From assembly GCA_012270525.1 (NCBI GenBank), contig JAAXIE010000096.1, positions 1 to 7,073 of the forward strand: DNA of 7,073 bases, in the 5' to 3' direction. The notes under the pieces are model-generated. The model was given only the letters and a program-made list of their open reading frames with translations. It had not been told where the DNA came from and searched no databases. The DNA comes from Dehalococcoidia bacterium (GTDB taxonomy: Bacteria > Chloroflexota > Dehalococcoidia > UBA3495 > JAAXIE01). This document shows positions 1 through 6,201 of the stretch, piece by piece. The first letter of the stretch is position 1; each line of letters opens with the position of its first letter. A program made the translations under genes and the position numbers.

Positions 1-537
1 TTTATCGACGGCTCGCTGCTGGTGCCCCGCTTCGTGCTGGACGAACTTCGCCACATCGCCGATTCCAGCGACCCGATTCGCAGGACCCGGGGCCGTCGTG
101 GCTTGGAGGTGTTGACCAAGCTCCGCGAAGCCGAGTCCGTGCCGGTCGAGGTGTTGGACCAGGACCTGACCAACGGCATGGAAGTCGACGCCATGCTGGT
201 GAAGATGGCTGGCTCCATGAGGGCCCCAATCCTGACCACGGATTTCAACCTGAACCGCGTGGCGGAGTTGCAGGGCATCCGTGTGCTGAACGTCAATGAG
301 TTGGCCAACGCCCTCAAGCCGGTGGTACTGCCCGGAGAGGAACTGCACGTCAGCATCATCCAGGAAGGCAAGGAAGCCGGCCAAGGGGTCGCTTACCTGG
401 ACGATGGCACCATGGTGGTCGTGGAAGGTGGCAAGAAGTTCATCAACACCAACCGTGACGTGACGGTTACGCGGGTGCTCCAGACCGGCGCGGGGCGGAT
501 GATCTTCGCCCAAAGCCGCAACAACCACCACAACTAG
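1..537 (+). CDS. PIN-TRAM domain protein, YacL-like, 5'-truncated
   Basis: The reading frame is open from base 1, so the gene starts before the window; 178 residues are visible and end at TAG. The first part is the C-terminal portion of a PIN nuclease-like domain. It has the family stretch VPRFVLDELRHIADSSD (visible residues 8-24), an RRGL segment, and candidate acidic metal ligands E15, D63 and D81 (in TTDFNLN). The first catalytic Asp of PIN domains would lie upstream. After a PVVLPGEEL linker, residues of about 112-172 form a TRAM RNA-binding domain (GKEAGQGVAYLDDGTMVVVEGG, then TSVLQT-like TRVLQTGAGRMIF). In Bacillus-type YacL proteins this module follows N-terminal membrane helices; whether this protein has them cannot be seen. 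The GTG at 22 is internal and not the start. The stop lies one base before ispD, matching the known yacL-ispD neighbourhood. RNA-related activity is inferred from domains; the cellular role is unknown. Confidence 0.9.
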   Translation, partial: FIDGSLLVPRFVLDELRHIADSSDPIRRTRGRRGLEVLTKLREAESVPVEVLDQDLTNGMEVDAMLVKMAGSMRAPILTTDFNLNRVAELQGIRVLNVNELANALKPVVLPGEELHVSIIQEGKEAGQGVAYLDDGTMVVVEGGKKFINTNRDVTVTRVLQTGAGRMIFAQSRNNHHN

Positions 538-538
538 C

Positions 539-1264
539 ATGGTCGACAGTACGCCCCAAGACCACGGTGACCAGAACAGAGTGGGTGCCGTGATAGTTGC
601 GGCGGGTCAGAGTACCCGCATGCGCGGTCTGGACAAGGTGTTCGCTCCTGTGTCCGGCATTCCGCTCCTGGCCCACTCCGTCGGCGTCCTGGAATCGTCC
701 ACCGTCGTAGACCAAGTGGTGCTCGTGCTACCCCCGTTCCGCTTGGATGAAGGCCGTCGACTGGTCCAGCAACAGGGCTGGGAGAAGGTGATAGCGGTCT
801 GCCCCGGCGGGGAGCGGCGCCAGGACTCCGTTCTGGCTGGTCTGGAACCCTTGGAAGGATGTCGCTGGGTGCTGGTCCACGACGGCGCGCGCCCCTGCAT
901 CACCACCAACCTGATAGACCAGGCAGTTGAAGCAGTCCAGCAGACAGGCGCAGTGGTCGCCGCCGTTCCTTCCAAGGACACCATCAAGGTTGTTTCCGGG
1001 GACGGCACCGTCGAAAGCACGCCGGACCGCAGCAAGCTGTGGTCGGTGCAAACCCCCCAGACCTTCCGCTACGATCTCCTCATCGCAGCCCACCGACAGG
1101 TCCAGGGTGACTTCTCCGACGACGCATCCATGGTCGAGGCCTTCGGACACACGGTGAAGGTTCATCTCGGCTCCTATGACAATATCAAAGTGACCACCCC
1201 GGAAGACCTGCCGATAGTGGAGCAATGGCTGTCAAAGCGGGCTGGCGGCCAAAGTCAACGCTAA
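539..1264 (+). CDS. ispD: 2-C-methyl-D-erythritol 4-phosphate cytidylyltransferase
   Basis: Cytosolic MEP-pathway enzyme that joins CTP and 2-C-methyl-D-erythritol 4-phosphate to give CDP-methylerythritol. At 241 aa it matches the family length. The nucleotide-binding loop is IVAAGQSTRM (residues 19-28), with R27 and K33 aligning with the E. coli catalytic R20 and K27. Further signatures are GGERRQDSV (90-98), VHDGARP (113-119), DTIK (147-150), DRSKLWSVQTPQTF (163-176), DDASMVE (194-200) and NIKVTTPEDL (215-224), whose Lys is the substrate-binding one. The ATG lies one base after the preceding TAG and has no visible Shine-Dalgarno sequence, so translation is probably coupled. It gives about 14 residues before the Rossmann strand, slightly long; a GTG at 581 is an alternative start that also lacks a clear ribosome site. 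ispF follows after 17 nt. Confidence 0.95.
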   Translation: MVDSTPQDHGDQNRVGAVIVAAGQSTRMRGLDKVFAPVSGIPLLAHSVGVLESSTVVDQVVLVLPPFRLDEGRRLVQQQGWEKVIAVCPGGERRQDSVLAGLEPLEGCRWVLVHDGARPCITTNLIDQAVEAVQQTGAVVAAVPSKDTIKVVSGDGTVESTPDRSKLWSVQTPQTFRYDLLIAAHRQVQGDFSDDASMVEAFGHTVKVHLGSYDNIKVTTPEDLPIVEQWLSKRAGGQSQR

Positions 1265-1269
1265 CCCTT

Positions 1270-1274
1270 GAAGG
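1270..1274 (+). promoter_or_regulatory. ribosome binding site of ispF
   Basis: GAAGG with a 7-nt spacer to ATG 1282. It supports this start over the upstream in-frame ATG at 1225. It lies in the 17-nt gap after the ispD stop. Confidence 0.6.
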
Positions 1275-1281
1275 TCGTACC

Positions 1282-1758
1282 ATGAGAGTCGGATTCGGGT
1301 TCGATTCCCATCCCTTGGCGGAAGGTCGGGCCCTGGTGTTGGGGGGCGTTCCCGTACCCTTCGAATCCGGGCTGTCGGGACACTCCGATGGTGACGTCCT
1401 CACTCATGCCATCATGGATGCCCTCCTGGGAGCGGCGTCGCTGGGAGACAAGGGCCTCCACTTCCCTTCCTCAGATGAGCAGTACCGCAACATATCAAGC
1501 CTGATACTGCTTTCCCGGACCGGCGACCTGGTCCGCAACAGCAAGTGGCAGGTGGTGAACGTCGATGCTACAATGTTGGCGCAACGGCCCTTACTGGCCC
1601 CGTACATGGATAGCATGAAGCTCAACATCAGTTCCGCTCTCTCCATCCCCCAAAGCGACGTAAGTATCAAAGCTACTACCACCGATTACCTGGGGTTCGT
1701 GGGCCGGGGAGAAGGAATGGCCGCTTTCGCCGTAGCACTAGTGGAAGGCAAGGCTTGA
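1282..1758 (+). CDS. ispF: 2-C-methyl-D-erythritol 2,4-cyclodiphosphate synthase
   Basis: Zinc-dependent MEP-pathway enzyme, normally a homotrimer, that cyclises CDP-methylerythritol 2-phosphate to methylerythritol cyclodiphosphate with release of CMP. The 158-aa product starts MRVGFGFDSH. D8, H10 and H42 align with the E. coli zinc ligands. HSDGDVLTHAIMDALLGAA (34-52) and D56 are intact. The C-terminal KATTTDYLGFVGRGEGM (130-146) is the family signature; position 135 is Asp where E. coli has the metal-contacting Glu, a conservative change. FPSSD (61-65) replaces the usual FPDTD. ATG 1282 is chosen because it gives the family N-terminus and is preceded by GAAGG at 1270-1274; an in-frame ATG at 1225, inside ispD, would add 19 unrelated residues. 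Lies 17 nt after ispD, and its stop overlaps the cysS start. Confidence 0.95.
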   Translation: MRVGFGFDSHPLAEGRALVLGGVPVPFESGLSGHSDGDVLTHAIMDALLGAASLGDKGLHFPSSDEQYRNISSLILLSRTGDLVRNSKWQVVNVDATMLAQRPLLAPYMDSMKLNISSALSIPQSDVSIKATTTDYLGFVGRGEGMAAFAVALVEGKA

Positions 1759-3137
1759 AGCTCTACGACACCCTCAGCGGCGAGACCCGCGAGTTCACTC
1801 CTGTCAATGGAAAGGTCCGCATGTACGTATGCGGAATCACGCCCTATTCCTCATGCCACGTGGGTCACGCCATGAGCTACATCATCTTCGACGTGCTGCG
1901 CCGCTATCTGGAGTTCACCGGGCTGGAGGTGCAGCACGTCCAGAACTTCACAGATATCGATGACAAGATCATCCAGCGGGCCCAGCAGGATGGTATTTCC
2001 ATCGACCAGTTAGCGGACCAGTATATCGACGAGTTCCTGGACAACATGGACAGGCTGAACGTGAAGCGCGCCCACCGCTACCCGCGGGCCACCCAGGAAG
2101 TTCCGGGCATCATTAGCATCATCAAGCGTCTGGAAGAGCAGGGCTACGCCTACGCTTCCGAGGGCGACGTTTATTTCCGCGTGGGTCGCTCCCAGGACTA
2201 CGGCAAGCTGAGCCGGCGCAGCCGCGAGGGGCTGCTCGCCGGGGCCCGCATCGAACCCGGAGCGGGTAAGGAAGACCCCATGGATTTTGCCCTGTGGAAG
2301 GGGGCAAAACCGGACGAGCCTGCTTGGGAGAGCCCCTGGGGTCCCGGTCGGCCCGGCTGGCACATCGAGTGCACCGCCATGTCCATGGAATACTTGGGGG
2401 AGACCGTCGACATCCACGGCGGCGGTCAGGACCTGGTGTTTCCCCACCACGAGAATGAGTTGGCCCAGAGCGAGGCCTACACCCAGAAGGTGCCTTTCGC
2501 CCGTCACTGGGTGCACAATGGGCTGCTGCACATGGGCGACGACAAGATGAGCAAGTCGCTGGGCAACCTGGTGGCGGTGTCCGATGCCTTGGAACGGCAC
2601 ACATCAGACGCGTTCCGACTGCTGTTCCTCAGCACCCACTACACCCATCCTCAAACCTACAGCGAAGAGAAATTCAACTCCATGGAGAGGGCCGCGGAAC
2701 GCCTGCGCACTCCAATAGGTCGTCCGCCAAACGAGGATGCCCGCGAAAGCGTTGACCCGGGTCCCTTCCGTGAGCAGTTTCTGGAAGCTATGGAAGCCGA
2801 CCTGAACACCCCCCAAGCCTTGGCCGCACTCTTCGACCTGGGCCGTGAGATAAATCGCGCCTCAGAAGAAGGCAAGGCGGTCAAGGAAGCGCAGGAGACC
2901 TTGGTCGCCTTGGGCGGGGTGCTGGGCCTCACTCTCCAGGACCACCGCCCACGTGGGCATCAGCAGGTGGAACCCTTCGTCGACCTGCTGTTGGGCATCC
3001 GGGGACAACTGCGCTCCGTCAAGCAGTATGCCATCGCAGACGCCATTCGCTCCGGTCTCTCCGACTTGGGCATCGCCTTGGAAGATACCCCCCAGGGCAC
3101 CGAGTGGCGCTATACCAACTCATCGTCTACCCAATAG
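1755..3137 (+). CDS. cysS: cysteinyl-tRNA synthetase
   Basis: Cytosolic class I aminoacyl-tRNA synthetase that activates cysteine with ATP and charges tRNA-Cys. At 460 aa it has normal length. CGITPYSSCHVGHA (26-39) holds the HIGH motif as HVGH (35-38). FTDIDDK (65-71) is present. The zinc ligands C26, C206 (WHIEC), H231 and E235 (HHENE) align with E. coli C28, C209, H234 and E238. DDKMSKSLGN (262-271) is the KMSKS loop. The C-terminal helical DALR/anticodon region (about 335-445) is present, which argues against the related mycothiol ligase MshC. The start codon is TTG, overlapping the ispF TGA (TTGA); GGAAGG at 1743-1748 lies 6 nt upstream and the protein then begins MKLYDTLSGE, as usual for the family. 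The overlap implies translational coupling to ispF. The CGITPYSS..HAMSYIIFDV segment resembles Chloroflexota enzymes from memory. Confidence 0.96.
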   Translation: MKLYDTLSGETREFTPVNGKVRMYVCGITPYSSCHVGHAMSYIIFDVLRRYLEFTGLEVQHVQNFTDIDDKIIQRAQQDGISIDQLADQYIDEFLDNMDRLNVKRAHRYPRATQEVPGIISIIKRLEEQGYAYASEGDVYFRVGRSQDYGKLSRRSREGLLAGARIEPGAGKEDPMDFALWKGAKPDEPAWESPWGPGRPGWHIECTAMSMEYLGETVDIHGGGQDLVFPHHENELAQSEAYTQKVPFARHWVHNGLLHMGDDKMSKSLGNLVAVSDALERHTSDAFRLLFLSTHYTHPQTYSEEKFNSMERAAERLRTPIGRPPNEDARESVDPGPFREQFLEAMEADLNTPQALAALFDLGREINRASEEGKAVKEAQETLVALGGVLGLTLQDHRPRGHQQVEPFVDLLLGIRGQLRSVKQYAIADAIRSGLSDLGIALEDTPQGTEWRYTNSSSTQ

Positions 3138-3183
3138 CGTATGTGGCACCGCGAGACCCCTCCTTTGCGCGGGCTGCATTCCC

Positions 3184-3187
3184 GGAG
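3184..3187 (+). promoter_or_regulatory. ribosome binding site of the FAD-linked oxidase gene
   Basis: GGAG with a 9-nt spacer to ATG 3197. It decides this start over the in-frame upstream codon at 3104, which would overlap cysS and add 31 residues that do not look like the family N-terminus. Confidence 0.55.
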
Positions 3188-3196
3188 TCAACTCGT

Positions 3197-4576
3197 ATGA
3201 TTGACCCGTCGTTACCGGGTGCTATCGCGCAGACCGTGGGCGAGGAGCACGTCCTTAGTGACGCGACGGACCTCGACCATTTCTCAGGAGACGCCCTATC
3301 CCCTTCCCGGGCCTTTCGTGCTTCGACCTTGCTGTCCAAGACCGCCGACCTCGTTGTTGCGCCTGGGTGTACAGCCGAGGTAGCGGACGTCATCAAGCTG
3401 GCGGCCGCGAGCGATACGCCCATCGTGCCCCGTGGAGGAGGGACGGGTGTCATGGGGGCTGCACTGCCGGTACGGGGGGGCATCGTACTGGATCTTAGGC
3501 GCCTGAACGCCGTGCTGGAAATCGATCCCCAGGGACGCACGGTGCAGGTGGAAGCGGGGGCGGTGCTGGAGGACGTGAACAACGTCCTCGAACAGCAGGG
3601 GCTGATGCTGGGCCACGACCCTTGGAGCGTGCCCATCGCCACCATCGGGGGCACCATCTCCACCAACGGGGTTGGCTACCTGGCCGCGGCCCATGGCCCC
3701 ATGGGCGAGCAGGTCTTGGGCCTGCAGGCGGTGCTTCCATCGGGGGAGATACTGAGAACTCCATCCGTTCCCAAGTATTCTGCTGGTCCCAACCTCAACC
3801 ACCTGTTCATCGGCGCGGAGGGAGTCTTCGGCGTGATCACTCAAGCCAGCCTGCGGGTGGCCGCTACGCCGGAAGCGCGTCAATTCATCGCGTTCCGCTT
3901 CCCCACGTTCAACCACGGTTTCGATGCCGTCGCGGAAGCCTTTTCCTTGGGTCTTCGCCCCACACTGATGGATCTCACCGAGGAGGGCACGGGAACCGTG
4001 CTCTACCTGATGTTCCAAGGCTACAGGGAACTGGTGCAAACGGAGATTTCCCGCTGCCAACTACTCTGCGCTCAACAGAGCGGCAAGAACCTTGGCCCCG
4101 GACCCACCGAGGAATACTGGAACCAGCGGTATGACATCGCTCTCGACTACCGCGACGAAGTGCAACACCTCCCTCGCAGGGAGAGATGGAAGCGTCGGCG
4201 CTGGGGGTTCGACTACCTGCACATGGCCCTGCCGGTATCCCAGGTACTGCACTACCGCGCGCAGGCTACGGAGTTGCTGACCCACTGGGGTGTCGAAGTG
4301 AGGGAATATGCCGTGTGGGGACGCCCCGAACTGTTCTCCATGCTCGTCCGACCTGTCTCTAACCGCCCTGATTCCGAGAAGTTCGCAGATGCTGTCGATG
4401 CCGTGCTCCAGCTGGCGCAGGACATGGGTGGCACCATGGAATACTGCCATGGGACAGGCATCAAGCTTGCGCACCTTCTAGCCCGCGAATGGGGGGTGGG
4501 TCTCGACGTCGTTCGGGCCATGAAACAGTCCCTCGACCCAGCCAACATCATGAACCCCGGCAAGCTGGGCCTCTAG
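3197..4576 (+). CDS. FAD-linked oxidase of the VAO/PCMH superfamily (GlcD/AGPS-like)
   Basis: 459-aa flavoprotein, probably cytosolic since no signal peptide or membrane segment is visible. The N-terminal FAD-binding domain (about 48-186) contains PRGGGTGVMGA (78-88), the pyrophosphate loop, then GGIVLDLRRLN (94-104), VEAGAVLEDVNNVL (118-131), GGTISTNGVG (151-160) and FIGAEGVFGVIT (204-215). The C-terminal oxidase domain (about 225-458) ends with CHGTGIK (417-423) and SLDPANIMNPGKL (445-457), the normal tail of this family. Classical GlcD and D-lactate dehydrogenases carry a metal-binding HAGDGNLH-like motif; here the matching place reads about YAVWGRPELFSML (371-383), so that motif is absent. 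The middle part (GPGPTEEYWNQRYD, 300-313) recalls alkyl-DHAP synthase-like members. The family oxidises 2-hydroxy acids or other alcohols, or does flavin-adduct chemistry; the substrate is unknown. It starts 59 nt after cysS and is followed 79 nt later by an FMN hydroxyacid oxidase. Confidence 0.85.
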   Translation: MIDPSLPGAIAQTVGEEHVLSDATDLDHFSGDALSPSRAFRASTLLSKTADLVVAPGCTAEVADVIKLAAASDTPIVPRGGGTGVMGAALPVRGGIVLDLRRLNAVLEIDPQGRTVQVEAGAVLEDVNNVLEQQGLMLGHDPWSVPIATIGGTISTNGVGYLAAAHGPMGEQVLGLQAVLPSGEILRTPSVPKYSAGPNLNHLFIGAEGVFGVITQASLRVAATPEARQFIAFRFPTFNHGFDAVAEAFSLGLRPTLMDLTEEGTGTVLYLMFQGYRELVQTEISRCQLLCAQQSGKNLGPGPTEEYWNQRYDIALDYRDEVQHLPRRERWKRRRWGFDYLHMALPVSQVLHYRAQATELLTHWGVEVREYAVWGRPELFSMLVRPVSNRPDSEKFADAVDAVLQLAQDMGGTMEYCHGTGIKLAHLLAREWGVGLDVVRAMKQSLDPANIMNPGKLGL

Positions 4577-4587
4577 GGGCGTTAGGT

Positions 4588-4599
4588 GCGACACGTCGC
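4588..4599. promoter_or_regulatory. short dyad between the two flavoenzyme genes
   Basis: GCGAC and GTCGC arms with a 2-nt centre form a near-perfect 12-bp dyad 57 nt before the next start codon. The 2-nt centre makes it a poor RNA hairpin, so a protein-binding operator is the more natural reading. Short GC-rich dyads also arise by chance in such DNA, so support is weak. Confidence 0.22.
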
Positions 4600-4655
4600 G
4601 ATTCGCTGCCACGATGAGACCGAGACACTGCGGATGCAGATCTGCGAGGTGAAGG

Positions 4656-5768
4656 ATGGCTGACGGTCCGGTAAACCTGTTCGAGTACGAAGAGATCGCC
4701 AAGGAGCGGATCAACAAGTCGGACTACGACTACATCGCTGGCGGGGCCACCGATGAGATCACAATCCGGCGGACACGGGCCGTGCTCGACTCCATCATGC
4801 TGCGTCCCAACATGATGGTCGACATCAGCCAGCGGGATCTCTCCACCACGGTGCTCGGGCAGCCCATCAACCTCCCGCTCATGCTCGACCCCGCAGGCCA
4901 TCACTCCATGGCTTCCGAAGAGGCCGAGCTTGCCACCGTCCGCGCGGCCGGAGCGGTGGGCACGGTGATGGTCCTCAGTTCCCATGCCTCCCGCACCCTG
5001 GAAGATGTGGCGCAGGAAGCTACGGGCCCCATCTGGTTCCAGCAGTACCTTTTCAAAGACCGCGAACTTACGCTGGAAATGGCGAATCGCGCGGAGGAAG
5101 CGGGCTACAGTGCCATCTGCCTGACCGCCGATGCCAAGGTGCCTCCAAAGCGGGAGCGCAACATACGGAACAACTACGTCGGCGGTGCGTCCCCCAACTA
5201 CTCGAAGATCGACCTGGGGACTCACACCTCGGCCTTTGGGGCCGATGCCCCGGCCGGACCGCGGGACATCCGCGACCCTGCAGCCACTTGGGAAGACCTT
5301 GACTGGTTCGCCTCCAACATCCGGCTGCCAGTGGTGGTGAAGGGCATCATGCGAGGCGACGACGGGCGCCGCTGCGCTGAGTACGGGGCAAGAGGGGTCA
5401 TCGTCTCGAACCATGGAGGTCGCTACCTCGATACCACCTATGCCAGCATCGAAGTGCTGCCGGAAGTGGTTGACCAAGTGCAGGGCCGGATCGAGGTCTA
5501 CCTCGATGGTGGCATGAGGCGGGGCACCGACATCCTGAAAGCCCTGGCCTTGGGGGCACGGGCTGTCCTCATGGGGCGTCCTCTATTCTGGGGGCTGGCC
5601 GTGGATGGCGAGGCTGGGCTTGGGGCCGTCCTCACCATGCTGCGGGACGAACTGAGCGGGGCCATGGGAATGTGCGGCCGTCCCACCATCGACTCCATCG
5701 ACCGGGACGTCATCGGGACCGTGTCACCCCTGCTGGGGCTGTTTCCCCAGTCAGGAGCGTTCAGGTAG
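4656..5768 (+). CDS. FMN-dependent L-2-hydroxyacid oxidase/dehydrogenase
   Basis: 370-aa TIM-barrel flavoenzyme of the glycolate oxidase / L-lactate dehydrogenase / mandelate dehydrogenase family, which oxidises L-2-hydroxy acids to 2-oxo acids. Aligned by eye to spinach glycolate oxidase, the active-site set is present: Y26 (YDYIAGGA), Q129 and Y131 (WFQQY), T157 and D159 (LTADA), R166, K229 (VVKG), and H253 with R256 (SNHGGR), the catalytic base and substrate-carboxylate Arg. LDGGMRRGTD (283-292) and MGRP (306-309) bind the FMN phosphate. Differences are SNHGGRYLD where SNHG[AG]RQLD is usual, LDPAG (77-81) where APTA/APxG is usual, and SSHAS where plants have SSWAT. No extra membrane segment is seen, unlike mandelate dehydrogenase. 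The start is supported by GAGGTGA at 4646-4652 just before the ATG. Oxidase versus dehydrogenase, and the actual substrate, cannot be decided. Its neighbour upstream is an unrelated FAD oxidase. Confidence 0.92.
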   Translation: MADGPVNLFEYEEIAKERINKSDYDYIAGGATDEITIRRTRAVLDSIMLRPNMMVDISQRDLSTTVLGQPINLPLMLDPAGHHSMASEEAELATVRAAGAVGTVMVLSSHASRTLEDVAQEATGPIWFQQYLFKDRELTLEMANRAEEAGYSAICLTADAKVPPKRERNIRNNYVGGASPNYSKIDLGTHTSAFGADAPAGPRDIRDPAATWEDLDWFASNIRLPVVVKGIMRGDDGRRCAEYGARGVIVSNHGGRYLDTTYASIEVLPEVVDQVQGRIEVYLDGGMRRGTDILKALALGARAVLMGRPLFWGLAVDGEAGLGAVLTMLRDELSGAMGMCGRPTIDSIDRDVIGTVSPLLGLFPQSGAFR

Positions 5769-5900
5769 CGCAGTTACAAGCCACCCTACCTACCATGCTA
5801 ACTCAAGGTCTCCTCGGCTCGGGCTAGGGATCCCGTCTAATTCACAGTACTCCCTGCTAGTGCGCCGAACGTCTGCTTCATTGGAGTCCCGTCCTGCAGG

Positions 5901-5928
5901 GCGCACAGGATTGTCGGGCCCTGTGTGT
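5901..5928 (+). repeat. hairpin-forming inverted repeat
   Basis: Bases 5901-5909 pair with 5920-5928: six central Watson-Crick pairs (CACAGG/CCTGTG), then a G-U, a C-G and a further G-U pair, around a 10-nt loop. No T tract follows, so it is a poor Rho-independent terminator. The same CACAGG/CCTGTG pair of words recurs at 6037-6042 and 6093-6098 in the structured element downstream. Confidence 0.4.
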
Positions 5929-5938
5929 AGGCGATAAT
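5911..5938 (+). promoter_or_regulatory. candidate sigma70-like promoter
   Basis: TTGTCG (5911-5916, four of six matches to TTGACA), a 16-nt spacer, then GATAAT (5933-5938, five of six to TATAAT). A transcript starting near 5945 would carry all the main dyads of this region and give the aminotransferase gene a leader of about 385 nt. The -35 box is weak and overlaps the 5901-5928 hairpin loop, so this is tentative. Confidence 0.3.
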
Positions 5939-6013
5939 CGTCAGGATTACAAGGATAACGACAGTTGTAGCACTCATAACTAATGAGGTGCCCCCTTGTG
6001 GCAAAGGTGTTTG

Positions 6014-6120
6014 GCGACTTGGCGGTTCACCAGGGACACAGGCAAGGCCTCAAGGGGGCATAGAGCCTTGCACCCGATGCCGGTTGTCCATACCTGTGCC
6101 TTCTGTGACCGCCAAGTCGC
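6014..6120. repeat. long imperfect inverted repeat with exact 13-bp ends
   Basis: The outer 13 bp (GCGACTTGGCGGT and its complement) are exact. Similarity continues inward: reading 6014-6047 against the complement of 6088-6120, I count about 26 of 33 positions identical after one single-base gap. The unpaired centre is about 40 nt. No flanking target duplication is evident, and the element is too small for a typical MITE, but a transposon-derived palindrome cannot be excluded. Confidence 0.6.
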
Positions 6121-6147
6121 ACGCAGCCTACCTTCAGCTGCAGGGGA

Positions 6148-6201
6148 GCGTCAAGATTGGCCATTGCCAGACATGGGGTTGGGATTGATGACACTTGACG
6201 C
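6148..6201. repeat. 8-bp inverted repeat, GCGTCAAG and complement
   Basis: Bases 6148-6155 are the exact complement of 6194-6201, around 38 nt. The right arm contains TTGACG (6195-6200), a good -35 word, but no credible -10 hexamer lies at the proper distance (TAGCCA at 6217-6222 is poor). The right arm also overlaps CACTTG (6192-6197), complementary to CAAGTG at 6221-6226, giving a competing hairpin. Confidence 0.4.

Larger units (their letters stand above)
5988..6201 (+). ncRNA. candidate structured leader or small RNA, no known family
   Basis: As RNA on the + strand this stretch can fold as follows. Main stem: 6014-6026 with 6108-6120, 13 perfect pairs. Inside it: 6037-6042 with 6093-6098 (6 pairs) and 6042-6048 with 6065-6071 (7 pairs, sharing base 6042 with the previous stem). 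The loop at 6049-6064 contains CAAGGGGGCA (6051-6060), the exact complement of TGCCCCCTTG at 5989-5998, so the 5' segment can form a pseudoknot or an alternative hairpin. A separate 8-bp stem joins 6148-6155 to 6194-6201. It sits ahead of an aminotransferase gene, possibly behind a promoter at 5911-5938. No riboswitch core that I know (cobalamin, TPP, FMN, SAM, glycine, c-di-GMP) is matched. Transcription is not shown; a degenerate palindromic mobile remnant is the main alternative. Confidence 0.33.

Noticed and set aside
1755..3137. Mycothiol ligase MshC instead of CysRS
   Set aside because: Full KMSKS loop, 460-residue length and a C-terminal anticodon-binding region fit CysRS; the CGITPY segment shared with MshC is also found in normal CysRS such as E. 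coli CGITVY.
3296..4060. Antisense open frame (254 codons) opposite the FAD-linked oxidase gene
   Set aside because: Same reasoning: low-complexity composition, no motif, and fully contained in a well-supported gene.
4548..5477. Long antisense open frame (309 codons) opposite the hydroxyacid oxidase gene
   Set aside because: It shadows a gene with clear family motifs; its translation is rich in His, Gly and Arg with no recognisable domain, as expected for the opposite strand of GC-rich coding DNA.
5990..6100. Cobalamin or c-di-GMP riboswitch
   Set aside because: Short look-alike words (AGGTGCCC, CACAGG..AAGG) occur, but the conserved cores of these families, such as the GCCACTG B12 box, are missing or out of order.
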